Below, in pieces: positions 49,273 through 61,523 of a stretch of 64,000 bases of DNA (position 1 is its first letter; every line of letters starts with the position of its first letter). The position numbers and the translations under genes are program-made. Source of the DNA: Himantopus leucocephalus (Eukaryota > Chordata > Aves > Charadriiformes > Recurvirostridae); assembly GCA_003993805.1 (NCBI GenBank), contig RSEF01000005.1, positions 43,071,401 through 43,135,400 on the forward strand, read 5' to 3'. Below the pieces are notes generated by a model. It was not told where the DNA came from. It saw nothing but the letters and a program-made list of their open reading frames with translations, and made no database searches.

Positions 49273-51753
49273 CTCCTCTGTCACGTTCTCTGACTCCCTT
49301 ACGTTACACTGGATTTCTTGTTCTTGGTGTTGGAATGTGCTGTGTCTGAAGCCTGAGAGCTCTGTGAAGCTCCAAGGTTTTTGCTCCTTTCAGACTTTCC
49401 ATTTTCTTTCTAGTTTAAACGTACTTCTCTTCTGTCTGTGTGCACATGTCAATATGAGTCTAGTAAAGATGAAGTTTGCTTGATGAGCTTTCAGCCAACA
49501 TATTTCTGTGGGCTGTGTTCTAATTTGACAGGTACAACACAATGTAATGAAACATTTTGGTGGAAACATAGAGGAAAGCACTAATGAAAGGGATGTTCTC
49601 CTACGTCTGGCACTAGAGTTTGTGTGTTTTATTTACAGCTGGCCACAGAGCGCCCAGAGGTTGGGTAGTTTGTATCTGAGTTGTGGATCATGTTGGTTTC
49701 TAAATGGTTCTTAACGCTGTCACACTTTTGCATCTTAATTATCCAGGGTTAGTTTCACTTAGTGATTGCTGTGGGGTTAGTTTTTCTAAATGTCCTGCTT
49801 GTGCAAATCTGAAACACCACAGAACCAGGGGCACTGATGATAGCAAGTGGTCCTCTCTCAGTCCCTCCACAGATACAGCTTTGAACTATGCAATGAACTT
49901 TCAGGTACCTACCTTTTAGCTGGAATGAATCGAGGCCTGTGAAACTTCTTGCTTTCACTCAAAGGCTGCTCTCACGGCAGCAAAGGGCTGTCTGTGTGGA
50001 TGCAGTTCATACAGGCAAAAGCATGCTCTTTTCAGTACAGCCAATTTCCTCCACGTCTTCATGCCAAGAAACATGAAATCCTCACAGACCTATAGTCATG
50101 TGAGTGTAGCTGGATCTATATCAGTGACCTTTGCTGGTTGTCAGTGTCCGGACATGTGTTTGATGGGTAGAGTAGGGGAGCTATAGCATCATCTTCTCCC
50201 ACAAAATGTACACCATCTGTGCAGTGTGCATTCCTAATTGCACAGTGTGGCAGAACTCTGGCAGCTGCCCAGTCCCTGCTTGCTGCAGTTAACACTGTAG
50301 CTATGTCCAGGGCCACGTCGCTTTATCCCTGCCTGATGTTGGTGTCCTGGAAAACCTGTGTGATGCAGAACCTGTTTGAGGTCTGGAGAGCTTTATTGAC
50401 CTAGGCATGCAAAGAGGTCATTTGAATACAAATGTCCTTTATAAATTCTTTTGCTAGTGTGCCTGGTCCCTTATCAAAAGAAATCATACCAGCAAAGTTG
50501 TATTTTCTGCCAGTATAATGACATCTGCACTCACGGTTTTGTCATGGTTGATATGGTGATTACAGGAGATGTTGGATGTTTTTTTTGTACACCCAACTGA
50601 TGTATCTGTGCCATTTAATCTTAAGGTAAGAGTAGGCCTGAATTCTCTAAGTGATGTATTTATACACATTGTACCATATGGACCAACAGTAGGATCATTA
50701 TTTTCCCTAAGTGTGATGGAGTCTGCAAATCTAGCTAAGCAGATTCTTAGAAAGTGAATTTCTCACTGCAATACAGTTTTAAGCAGTACAGATCTTACAG
50801 ACTCTCTTATTATTATAGCATGGTGTTTGTCTAACCCAACCTTTGATAAAATACATTGATTCTGTCTTGGAAATCATCTAGATTTTTAGTACCGGGATAA
50901 TTTCTGATCTAAAACTCTAGGGCTGTGGAGTGTGTGCCCATTGCTTTGATCTTAGCTGTTTTCCAGAGATGTTCACGTCTCTCAGTAAAATCTGTATGAC
51001 TATGAAGTTCTCTAAGCTAGCCAGCCCTTGCTGTGGTTAATGACAAATGAGTGTGGGAGGAATCTTTAATACAATAGCAGGTAAGATAATAAACACTAGA
51101 GGAAAGGAGGTAACAAGAAAGAAGGAAAGATCCTTTTGGCTTATGTCCTTGTACACCATCATATCTCTGCAAAGGAGCTTATTTAATATAATATTTCCAG
51201 AATGTCAGCATACATCCTACACACCTGATTTTCTTTTTAATTACCACTTCACTGCAAACGTAGAGCATGTTCCTCAGAAGTCTCATTAGAACTTGCACGT
51301 GAAACAGGCAACTTTGAGATGTCACAGCTACATGTGCAGTTGATTGGTAAAATACTACCCATCCTCACTCATACTTTGGTTATGTTCCAGTAGACTTTGG
51401 GAATAGCTCTTGAGTGGCTGTGGGTTTCCCAGTCTTTCACTGGTTTTCCCAGCATCTTTAAAATTGATCCCTGTTGTAAGATATTAAAACAGTGGAGAAC
51501 TGATTTCCAAGGAGCTTAGTGGATTTTCTGCTTTAGGTTTCAAAGCAAGCAAGTTGGAGTCCAGAAATCCTTAATTGATGTCATTCCATCCCATCTCTCT
51601 GAAGCCAGGAGATTTTTAGATATAAACCCTGTTGAGAGCTATCTCTCCACTATTGAAATGCCAGTGCACTGACCCCCATTTCAACTGCATACCCTGCCAG
51701 CTTCTTGAGACATGGTGCTTATTAATGAACTAAGCAAACGTGGAAGCGTCTAG

Positions 51754-51796
51754 CTTTTTCTTTTTCTTTTTTTTTCTTTTTTTTCCCCCCTCTCCC
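51754..51796. repeat. T-rich then C-rich pyrimidine tract
   Basis: T-rich run (tttttctttttctttttttt) that turns into cccccctctccc. Confidence 0.8.
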
Positions 51797-52055
51797 AACA
51801 AACCTGCAGTCATTATGTGCCATCGTGAGAGAGGAAACGGCTTGTTAAAAAGAAAAGCCCTGATTTTTTTTTTTAATGAAGAATACCATCAGGAGCAGGC
51901 TATGATTAATACACATAATTGAAACAAATTGCAGCTAACTGCAGAAAAGCATCTCCCAGCTGTTGACAGAAGGAAATTGCTGACAGCCTTTTCCCATTCA
52001 ATGAAGAAAAGAGAGAGAGAGGAAAAAAAAAAAACCCCTTGCCCAGCCCATGTAA

Positions 52056-52235
52056 ATACACGGCCACTGCTTGCACATGCATGTTCAAAAGCACTCACGC
52101 AACCAATGTGCATGTGTGTCATCATGCACGTATCTGTTTACATGTACAGATGTGTCACGTGCAGGTGCAAACCCAGTTTTTGCATACACTTGTAACGACT
52201 GTACATCTGTATATGTAGGATCCTTGCATGTCCGC
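52056..52235. repeat. Degenerate TG/CATG alternating purine-pyrimidine region
   Basis: Repeated short words tgcacatgcatg, gtgcatgtgtgtc, catgcacgtatc, catgtacagatgtgtc, catctgtatatg give a stretch enriched in alternating purine and pyrimidine. An 9-bp inverted pair (tacagatgt ... acatctgta) lies inside. It reads like an old decayed dinucleotide repeat. Confidence 0.5.
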
Positions 52236-55048
52236 AGATCCCTGCTTTGCTGAACATACTGCATGCCCACGCGCAGCGTGACAGTAATGTCAATTTAATG
52301 AGAACTGCCCTGGAGGCACTATGTGCTCCACCGGAGAGAAGAGGCTCCAGCTGCGCGTGTGCTTGCACACGTGAAGTGGCATATTCACATATGAAAGAAC
52401 AGAGTCCTTGTCTTCTACAGGGAGCCCTTCCTCTGACTTTACTGTTAGGAGGATAAGGCAGGCTCATTTTTGGCTTTTAAAATGTTTTCTATCGCTACCC
52501 TGTTCTTCTGTCCCTTTCACCTTTTGTTTTTCGTGCTCCCTATCCATCATTAACAGCCTAAACAGAAAACACTTAGATGCAGAAGACGAGTCTGAAGCTA
52601 GGAGAGTCATCGTTGATTGAAATGCGGTGCAGATGGCTAACGGGCGTACATCAGAGCCTTGCCTGGTTCGGGAAGTTGCTCTGGAGAGGAATTTCATATC
52701 CATAGTTCATTCAGTTGTTGGCTTCTGCGAAGACAATCAAGTGAGTTGCACTGATTGTTTTATGATACAGGTTTGTCACGTATGGATCACTTCTAACTGG
52801 CCCATCCAGTGATCTGCTCCCACGCAGCCATGTGGTTGTTCCAAAGCGGGCAACCCGTTGCACTGCGTGGGCCATGGGAATGCTAGTGAGCAGACGGCAA
52901 AGTTAGAGACCTTCAGCAGATTGTTAGTAAGAGCTAGCAAATTGGTTGGAAAAATCTGCATTGAGGATGGTGCTCTAATATTTATTGAACATACTTTCTT
53001 GTGGTCATCTGTTGATTTCATAATCTGAGCTTCTATTGGCCACTTCATAAGGGCATTTTGACTTATTTAGAATCGAGCAGGAACATCAAGTATGAGTTAT
53101 TTCCCACATATCTGCCTTTAAACCTGATTGCTATGGTGTGATGCCAGATGGTAAAAAAAAAAATAATAGTTTTCCTGTTGTGATTCTGCCCGTTGAAATA
53201 AAGCCACTAAGTCTGTTTGAAGCCACGTGCACATTGTAAGTGTTATAAAAATAACCTGCTTGAACTGGTCCCTAATCTGTTATTCCCCCTCCCTTTGTGC
53301 CAGTGTTCACTGTAAACACATCAATATGAAGCAGTAAGCAAACAAACATTCCTTTATCAGAGGTGTATGTTGATCCCAATGGAAGCTTAACAGCTCGGGC
53401 AGGCAGATGCAGCAGTAGGGAAATAACTGATAAACTCACATGTTGCACGTTATGGATTGTGTTTATGAGTTAGTCAGGGTGAAAGAGCGCAGGAGCCGTT
53501 GACATTTGAAGTACAACCTGGGAAATGGTGCGTTCATCTTTAGTACTACCCAGGGAGCTTGGGAAAAGTCCCAGAACGTTTTCGTGAAAAACCCAAATGC
53601 TGAAAGAATTTAAAATAATACTAGGTGGATGGTGCTGGAAGGGAGGTAGTTGACTCAGGCTATTGCCATAATAACAAATCACTCCAAGGCTATGAATTTA
53701 CCTATTCCAAAACTACTGCATGTGTACATTTGTAATTCTAAGGGAAAGCAAGCTAACCCAGCATATTCTTATTGAGGTGTGAGCTGTCTTGTGTTTACTG
53801 AAGGGTAAGGTGATGCATGTGGGCAGCTACCATGAAGTAGCCGATATGATGTATTCTACATACTTGCGTGTTGCACAGAAATGCGAGTGTCCAGCCTCTC
53901 AGTCAGGTTCGCTGCTTGACGTGCAAAAGCCAAGTCTCCCATTGCTGTAATTTCTTTCTGCCTCTTTAAACTCCCCTTGCAGCTAAGAAAGATCATCTAC
54001 CCAACTGCATTTTAGTCCTCAGTGGTTATGCAATGTTGATGCAGAGCTATAGGCACAAGATATAGTCTGCTCTAGAAAGAGCTCTGTTTATATATTGGTT
54101 GTAGCAATTTCTCTCTTTTATAGAGGTGAAAAAGCAGGCAGAGGTGGAGTCTGGAGGCTGCTATGCCTGCAGGGCTACAGCACCTTGAAGGATAAGCAGG
54201 ACTGGCCACGCTGCCGGTGTCCTTCATCACAGCCTGTTCTGACTGGCGCTTGCATGACTATCAGAAATTGTAGTTGGCTGACGATTACAATTCCTGTCAA
54301 GGATCATCTTTATCTTTTGGGGCCTGGCAGCCTCAGTTCTGCCAAATGAAGCAATTTCAGCACATGCTTATAAACCACAGTAGAATCACCCAGGACTAAA
54401 GGTACTTTATGGAGTTGCTACAGTTCTTGTAAGAGCTTGAAAATGAGTTCTTAATTCACTCCCATTGAGCAACAGAATCTTAGGGGCCAACAAGCTTGTT
54501 CTGCCAGATGCTATGAAATCCAAAGGTCAGCAGTAGCATTTGTCTGCTGATATCTCTGCAACTTGAAAACTTTTTTTAAAACTAGCATACCTTGTAGAGG
54601 CCATTCAAGGAGACATTGCTGGTGAGGGGGGCACCAACTTTGTCTTATGATTTATGCATTACGGTATGGTCAAGCCAAGCAGATCGCAAAAGTGTGAAAT
54701 CTATCTAGTCATCTATAGGGCAAAGAAACAGGAAAGTGACATTCTAGAAATGAGTCTAGACAGCAGCAGGAACAACTGTGATCCTCTGTGGGCTGCAGAT
54801 GGGGGAGCTTAATGTTGTAAGTTGTCAGGTAACTGTACAAAAGGTTTCAGTATTGGTATGTACTATGTGCAGTTGAGTTCTCTTGCTCCTTTGTCCTCGC
54901 CAAGTAGTTAAGTTATGCAGTTTCCTTTTGTTTCTGGGATTGATGTATAGTTACAAGCAAGAAAAAGTTGTGTACAATTGGGAAAAAAATATTTGATGGA
55001 GCTTTTTTTTTGTGTGTCCAGTTGCCTGAGTGTAAGGATAAAATTGCA

Positions 55049-55098
55049 TGTATATATAGATAGATCAATTATATAAATTAATATAATTATATATAATT
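55049..55098. repeat. AT-rich simple sequence
   Basis: Runs of tatatatagatagatcaatt followed by ataattatatataatttc; low complexity. Confidence 0.8.
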
Positions 55099-55214
55099 TC
55101 CCCCCTCTTATTTTTCTTAGCTCTGCAGAACCAACACAGATCTGAGAAAATAAGTTATACCTTGTTCTGGTATATGTATTAACAGAATAGCTTTTAAAAT
55201 TACAATGTCAAGGC

Positions 55215-55326
55215 CAAATTCTTCCAGCAGTCGTCTTGCAGCATGTGCAAAGGAGAACGAAACTGGTGAGGGGTCTGGAGTGTGTGTCTTATGAGGAGTG
55301 GCTGAGGGAACTGGGGTTGTTTAGCC
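55215..55326 (+). mobile_element. CR1 LINE fragment cut by assembly gap
   Basis: The + strand reads [20 protein letters not shown] followed by LRELGLFS, the end of the CR1 reverse transcriptase region, and stops at the gap beginning at 55327. No CR1 3' tail is visible after the gap, where a T run follows. The remainder of this element, including its 3' terminus, is presumably hidden in the gap or was lost. Confidence 0.85.
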
Positions 55327-55426
55327 NNNNNNNNNNNNNNNNNNNNNNNNNNNNNNNNNNNNNNNNNNNNNNNNNNNNNNNNNNNNNNNNNNNNNNNNNN
55401 NNNNNNNNNNNNNNNNNNNNNNNNNN
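55327..55426. other. Assembly gap (100 Ns) within a CR1 copy
   Basis: A 100-N placeholder that starts inside a CR1 reverse-transcriptase fragment and ends at a T run. The CR1 3' end and flank are missing. Confidence 1.
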
Positions 55427-58400
55427 TTTTTTTTCTCTGCCATGGTGGATGGTAGTCCTCTAATTTAATAACAGTTCTGAGGTCAGTGGCCAACTTTGGA
55501 AGCAGTTTTTTTCTTAAGACAAGTTCTATGCCTGTAGGATTTTCTAAAGTTATAGAGAACTGTTAAATGGTAGGGAGAAAAGGTTCCTGTAAATACTGTT
55601 TTCCTTGTTGACCTCTGTTTGACAAAAGGTTGAGGGAGTAGCCGGTTGTCCTCCTGCCTCTGTCCTTAATGCACACTGCTTTGGCAGAGAAGCCTGATGC
55701 TTGACAATGTTAGATCATTCCTAGATTATCAGACAGCACCAGCTCTTCTGTGCAAAGGACAGCAAACCACTGAGATAAGGTAAATCCCACTGACCACTGG
55801 AGTGGTTATTAATTCGGAAGCAGTGTGGAGAGTTTGCTTTTCTCACTGACAGAAGATGCTCCAATGTTGGCTGTAAACCAAACTCCAGTGAGATAGGGGT
55901 TGCCTCAGAGTACATGTGTAATGCAGTGGATTTTGACAGAAGGTAAGAGGGTGAGCAGCTGACTTGGGTTTTTGAGACCTACTTGAAGTTTTCTTCAGGA
56001 AAGTCACTATCCATTTCATATTTTTTTAAATACTTCCTAATTGTGTCTGAAGACAGAAATCCTGTTACATGAGATGCTACTTTTGTTGAGTATTAAACTT
56101 GGGCAGAATCAGTGCTTCTAGGATTTGCTGGTTTTAGCTTTACAGTCATGAAGTATTTTGAGGCATCATCCAAAACTTTGGAGGCTCCTCAGCTCCACAG
56201 TCTTTGCTGGGGTGACTTCCTGGCAGGACTGGAGAAAAGTAGGAGGTTTGTTTTCCTCCACAAATGTATGAGAACCTGTGGAATGAGCCCAGGATGGGGA
56301 GCTAGGAGCTCCTGAACTCAAATGCTGCTTCTATTATTGATTTACTGGGTGGCTGTGAGTAAATCCATTAAAATGTTTGCACATTGGTTTCCTCATACAT
56401 AAATCAAAATGTCAGGGTTTCTCTACTTCCTAGTAATGCTGTGAATGCTGAATATTTGATTCCTACTTTGTAGAAAGAGCTTTGACAGGAACACATAGCA
56501 ACAGCTTTACACATAAAAAATGAAGTTAAAATGACCATCTGGCTCTCCTGAAAAGGCAGTATAGCCGTACACAATATGGAAAGATCCCTATCTTTACCTC
56601 TCCTGGGAACCTGAAACTCAGCAAGCTCTGGGTTTTCTGCAGGGATAAGAAGAGCCAGGAGCTTGACTGAGGTAGTCATTGGCCGTGCTTTTGTTTCTAT
56701 TCTTGCTATCAGCCTGCAGTATGTAGGGATAGCTGATTTGGGGATTTGAACAGGTATAGATCTGAGACTTGCAAAATTGTCTTTGCAGTGGGGTGGTGAT
56801 GGTAACCGCTTAATGTGCTAGCTGTGCCTTCTAGTGATTAGTCAGAAGAGGATAACCTTTTCCCAGTTCTTAAAGTGATGGGTGACTCCATTCATTCCAG
56901 GAAGAGGTCTGTGTTGATCAGTTTGAAGATCCTGGGTTTTGCTTCTACTCTGGTGAATTCTGTGAGACTTTGAATACATCAAGGGTTTAAGTCTGAATGT
57001 GGAGTTTTGATCAGGTCTTGGATCTCTGCAGATCCCAGTTGTTGCAGAGAATTTAGTTATGTGAATGTGTTAGAAAATAAATAATGTATTTAGATTAATA
57101 TTAATGGGTGAAATGGAGGATTTAATTGCTTACATGTGCTAACCTGCTTTCAGATTCTAATTTTTGTAAATATGTCTAGTACTGAGTTAAAAATCTTGCA
57201 AATCATGTATGAATCAAGAGTTTGCAAACATATTCTAAATGCTGGTTTGGGTAAATGTTATTTTAAGCAGTTTCATTGTCACACTTGAACAGCTAGATGA
57301 TCAGTTCAAGTTAATATCACTTACTATATACAGGGTTTCACATCCCACCAAAACCAGGTTTGATCTATTGCTCCATGTAATATAAACTAAGGATTCCTGT
57401 TGGCTTGGAGTTGGGCCTTAAGCTTAGCTATTCTAGGTCAGCTGTGCTGCTATGCAGAGGCTCCTTGGTACAGTACTACTGTTTAAAGAATATAGAAGCC
57501 ATAAATATCACAGTGCAATTTGTGGAGCCTTCAGAAATGTACAGCAAAAGAGTCATGAGCTAGGAAATAACAAGTGCTTCACCACTCTCTCGTCTTCCAG
57601 ATGTCACCAGACTGTGCCTGAAAGCATGTGGAAATACTGTGAGACCTGCAGCCTTTTTTTCTTCATAGATTGTGGAAAGAACCTGTATCCATTTTTCCCC
57701 TGCATGCTTTTTGGGCATTCTCATGTGCTTTGCGGTCATATCCATCGCATGTGTCAGAGTGCCGTAACAGGCAGGACAGCATGGAAGTGCTGTGCCTGGT
57801 AAAAAGCTCTTCATGTGGCCTGATGCAGGCTACTGTGTTTTGGCTTGGAGGAATACATCGCCAAGGTCTTAGGTGATTGGAGCCTAATCTGTGCACTAAA
57901 GCCTTTCATGAGATTGGTAAACCAGTCATCCACATGGCCCCTAGTAAACTGTTTAGGAATTAGTGGTTTGGAGAATACAGTTCTAGAGAGTATGTTGACC
58001 TTGAGTTGTATTTATGAGATATGGGGTGGACAGGCATGAATTTGGATTGGCTAGTGAACCCTAGAGAGATTTTAGTGTGTGGTGATCTTCAAATTTGAAT
58101 GTCTATCCAGAGCAGCCACAGGAGGAAGAAAAAAAAACACAACCTAACAACGTATGAAACAGAAATAGGTATCATTCTCCCAAGAACAGGAAGGATACAA
58201 AGATGGAACAGGTACAGAATCCCATCTGTGACACGAGTCAGCAGCAGATGACTGGAAGAAACAGGCAGATGACATGGTTGCATGCAGGGGTGGGTTGATA
58301 GCACCTTATATTAAAACCAGTGGTACAAGTAAGAGTAATATCTCTCTGAATTTTCATGCTCCATTTTGATGAGTCTGCAGTGGTTGCCTTAAATTACCAT

Positions 58401-58869
58401 TTAGATTTCTAATCTACTCCTTGCCTTCTCCTTTGTACTGAGTAGACCAGTGAGATTTCATCTAAGTGGTTGAGAAAGTGTAAATGAGCCCTATTAATAT
58501 GTCTTGTACTGAGTGAACAATCAACCCCCCGTGCCCCCCTTCCCAAAGACGTCAAATGTGTATTCAGTGCTTCTCACATCTACGGCTGTGGGAAAAAGGC
58601 TCAGTCATAATGATCGTGTTTGACTCCTGCCCTCAGACACCGGCTATTTGATGGGAATTACCCGCAGGTACACAAAGCATGTGTCTGACTTGATTGTAAC
58701 ATGTTCCCTTTCGATGGATCAGGAGTGACTAGGCAGGGGAATTATCATCCTGGAGAGGGTTGTTAAGCGCTCGGCTCTGACTTCCAGAACTGCAATCAAT
58801 ATCAGCCCTCTGTGCTTAGGCTGGTTGAACACTGTCACAAGCGTATGTGCTCCTTGGTGGTAGTTAAAT
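55427..58869. other. No gene recognised; unique DNA with one MIR remnant
   Basis: One MIR-like copy at 56285-56450. Overlapping frames of up to 116 codons at 57450-57900 occur on both strands and show no recognisable protein similarity. Confidence 0.65.
56285..56450 (+). mobile_element. MIR-like SINE remnant
   Basis: The run ctaggagctcctgaactcaa, atgctgcttctattattgatttactgggtggctgtgagtaaatccattaaaatgtttgcacattgg, tttcctcatacataaatcaa parallels MIR sense: 'ggagacctgggttcgaatcc ... gctgtgtgaccttgggcaagt ... cagtttcctcatctgtaaaa'. Confidence 0.55.
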
Positions 58870-59622
58870 GCATTCAGAATAGAATTGCAGAACCAAGTAA
58901 TTTGGAAGGGACCTCCAGAGACTGTGTAGTCCAACCGCTAGCTCAGAGCAGGTCCAGTTAGAGCAAGCAGCTCAGGCCTGTTCATAATAAAGTTTTTACT
59001 ATTTCAAAGGATGGAAATTTCACAGTGTCTCTAGGCCCTTCCTAGTGTTTGACCATCCTCAAGATGAAATATTTTTTCATCGAGAATGAGAATTTCTTGT
59101 ATTCCAGCTGTGTCTGTTGCCTATCATCCTTCTTCTGCAGACCTCTGAGAAGAATTTGGCCCTCTGTTCTCTGTGGTCTCCCATTAAGTTGTTGCAGAAG
59201 GCAGCAAGATTTCCCTTGAGTTGCCTCTCCTTGAGGCAGAACAAACCCAGCTCTCTCAGCCTCTCCATACACATCAGCTACTCCAGCACCTCGAGCATTG
59301 TGGTAGCTCTTTGCTGGACTGACACCAGTATGTTGAAGCCATTTTTACACTGGAGAGCTCCATACTGGACAGAGTACTCCTGATGTGATCTCACAAGTGT
59401 TCGTTAGGGGAAGAATGCTTCCGTCAGTCTGCTGGCTGCATTCTTGCTAATACAGCCCAGGATGCGGCTGACCTTTCTGAAAGGGCAGGCACCGTTGGCT
59501 TGTGCTCAACTTGTCTGCTGGGGCCCTCAGGTCGTCTTCTGTAAAGCTGCTTTTAAGCCAGTTGGCACCCAACCTGTACTGTTGCATGGAGTAATTTGTC
59601 TTATTGTTTGCTCGCAGGGATG
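58870..59622 (-). mobile_element. CR1 LINE fragment, ORF2 C-terminus plus 3' end, reverse orientation
   Basis: Read on the + strand, it starts with the reverse complement of a CR1 3' terminus (aatttggaagggacctccag followed by tagtccaacc). It continues through the reversed 3' region and the reversed ORF2 C-terminus. On the minus strand the segment 59077-59274 reads MERLRELGLF-CLKERQLKGNL, then AKFFSEVCRR, the familiar CR1 C-terminal block; a frameshift follows before MKKYFILRMVKH. The homologous run extends to about 59620 (ccaacctgtactgttgcatg on the + strand). It is more diverged than the 5.1 kb copy, 5'-truncated and clearly inactive. Confidence 0.9.
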
Positions 59623-61170
59623 TACAGACACATGGTTCACATACATAAGTACAAACACACATTACTGCTGCCTTCAAAGTGCACCGATTTTTTTTTTTTT
59701 TATGAGTTCATTCTGTGATACCCTCAATCCAGACTGAAGAATTCTCTGCTTAAAGCAGACCTATCACTTCTGGATGATAAACACTCATGTTGCAACACTG
59801 CTGTTCTGTCACCACTGTTTCATGCTGTGGGGGTACAGATTTTACCATGTAGTTATTTTTCAAGAATGGCTATGACAAGAATTTTCCCCTTAGTCTTATA
59901 TAATAACTTCTGGCTAATCTGTATTAGGATTACTAAATGAGACAAAATGAAGCAGAAAAATGCTATTAATGTCAGTGGTACTAGCACCAGCATTTGCCTT
60001 ATGCAGTGGATTGTAAGCAATGATAGCTTGACTGCTTGTAGCATCTAGTTATTCATGCTCAGACGTGCTTTCACAGCTGGGAGTCAGAAAGGTGCTGCAA
60101 TACAGAGTGGGGGTATCTGTATAGACTCCATCGTAACTACCGTTTTCCCCCAGATGGCACTGGCAGGAATGGGCTATAGACAGCCTTCCTGCAAGCTTTA
60201 CTATCGCCATCCTGTATTTCTTCCACTGGGTATCCAGCTGGCTCGAGTCACCAGAGTGGAACAGGGCATCAGAGCTGGGTCTGAGTGACAGTGCAAGCCC
60301 AAGTACTGGGAAGCAGAATTCCAGCTCCCACGAAGGATTTTTATGGTATTCAAATGCTGCCTCCAGTTGCTGAGAAACTAGTTCAGTGGTTTTCCTTACC
60401 GTACATACAAGACTCTTTTTTTTTTTTTTTTTCTTAATGAGGAAATACTTCATGTCACGTGCTGTGAATAATTACGCCGTGTTCATTTTTGCTGCGTGAA
60501 AAAGATATGTTTGTCTGGAACAGACTTTCTGGATAAGTTGATCACACAGCCAAAGTTCTGAGATGTGTTTACCAGCAACATCATTACTTACGGCTGTAGA
60601 CAAAATGTTTTATGTGGACTTTCCTCATGCTCTCAGAGAAGGAAACTATAGGATACTTCATGTGGCTCTCTTGTCTGCTTGGTCTCTCTTTCAGCTGAAA
60701 GACAGGGGCAGCTCTGTCAGGAATTATATTCTGATGCCTGTCTTGGATTGCCTGGCAGATGGGTTAAGATAAATTCAGATGACATTAGCGATGAATCTAA
60801 ATACTAATCTTTGGGAAACGTTGGTTTCTGTTGGAACAACGCATATGTGATGGTCATGTTAGGAATAGTGGAGTTTTCTATCATTTTCCCCAAAAAGGAT
60901 GTGAAGTGTCTTATAGCAGTGTCTTTAAATGTACTTTTCCTAGACTCCACTGCATGCTTTTGAACGGTCCCTATGGTGACAGTGCTGCAGTGAAACTGAA
61001 AACACAGTGCTGAAATTCTTCGGTACCAAGAACCCTGCCGTTAATTCTCTTGATAGCCATATTACAAGAGGAGCTGTACAGTCATTAGTATGCCGTGATG
61101 TATAGTTGTATAGAGCGTTAACAGTGCTGTGGGATTGCTTGGAAATTTCATGACAACCATAAATCTCTTC
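59623..61170 (+). other. Probable NRXN3 intron upstream of the LNS2 exon
   Basis: By position this is intron just before the neurexin exon. It contains T runs at about 59689-59702 and 60416-60432. I looked for but did not recognise the upstream SS1 mini-exons here. Confidence 0.6.
60416..60432. repeat. T homopolymer (17 T)
   Basis: Seventeen consecutive T with no recognisable retrotransposon next to it. Confidence 0.9.
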
Positions 61171-61215
61171 TTGGTTGACTGCTGAATAGTTCTTTTGTTT
61201 CCTCCTTTTTTCCAG
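61171..61215 (+). promoter_or_regulatory. 3' splice site of the neurexin exon with candidate branch points
   Basis: The 25 bases before the exon are almost all pyrimidine (gttcttttgtttcctccttt and on) and end in ccag at 61212-61215. Two branch-point-like sequences lie upstream: ttgac, with its A at 61178 (37 nt before the exon), and ctgaa, with its A at 61185 (30 nt before). Both distances are usual for vertebrate introns. The protein match begins immediately after this AG, which fixes the boundary. Confidence 0.85.
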
Positions 61216-61517
61216 CACGAGATGAGAACATGGCCACTTTCCGTGGTTCCGAATACCTTTGCTATGACCTGTCGCAAAACCCCATCCAAAGCAGCAGCGA
61301 TGAGATCACTCTCTCCTTCAAGACATGGCAACGCAACGGGCTCATTCTGCACACCGGCAAGTCAGCTGATTATGTCAACCTGGCCCTGAAAGATGGTGCG
61401 GTCTCTTTGGTCATTAACCTGGGGTCTGGGGCCTTCGAGGCCATTGTGGAGCCGGTCAATGGCAAGTTCAATGACAACGCATGGCATGACGTTAAGGTGA
61501 CACGCAACCTGCGGCAG
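61216..61517 (+). CDS. NRXN3: Internal exon of alpha-neurexin, first half of LNS2 domain, most likely neurexin-3
   Basis: Alpha-neurexins are presynaptic single-pass cell-adhesion receptors. They bind neuroligins, LRRTMs, cerebellins and, through LNS2, neurexophilins and dystroglycan. This exon has two leading bases that finish a split codon, then 100 whole codons (61218-61517). The translation opens [20 protein letters not shown] and ends [10 protein letters not shown], which is the start and middle of the LNS2 beta-sandwich. From family knowledge, two of the three LNS2 calcium ligands (rat 1-alpha Asp329 and Leu346, 17 residues apart) correspond to Asp51 (61368-61370) and Leu68 (61419-61421). 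The third ligand should lie in the next exon, outside the window. Paralogue call: Trp37 (FKTWQRN), Ile43 (GLILH), Asp59 (ALKDGA) and Ile76 (FEAIVEP) agree with my memory of NRXN3 rather than NRXN1 or NRXN2. The acceptor is a pyrimidine tract ending in ag at 61215; the donor is CAG|GTAATG at 61518. Intron phase is 1 on entry and 0 on exit. LNS2 is absent from beta-neurexins, so this exon serves alpha transcripts only. Neurexin identity is near certain; the paralogue is about 85%. Confidence 0.95.
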
Positions 61518-61523
61518 GTAATG
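61515..61523 (+). promoter_or_regulatory. 5' splice site at neurexin SS2 position
   Basis: The sequence is CAG|GTAATG, a good but not perfect U1 match because +5 is T instead of G. Family knowledge places the alternatively used SS2 insert (beginning HSGIGHAM in mammals) directly after the residues VTRNLRQ, which end this exon. The donor is therefore the shared upstream site for SS2-plus and SS2-minus splicing. The insert exon itself is not visible before 64000. Confidence 0.85.

Larger units (their letters stand above)
49273..55214. other. No gene recognised; unique DNA
   Basis: Includes the pyrimidine tract at 51754, a motif-containing stretch at 51797-52010, a short purine run at 52011-52036 (agagagag then an A run) and the alternating region at 52056. 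No exon or transposon recognised until the CR1 fragment at 55215. Confidence 0.65.

Noticed and set aside
49041..49483. Leucine/phenylalanine/serine-rich frames that look like membrane proteins
   Set aside because: They translate a pyrimidine tract (TTC, CTC, TCT codons); the hydrophobic look is an artefact.
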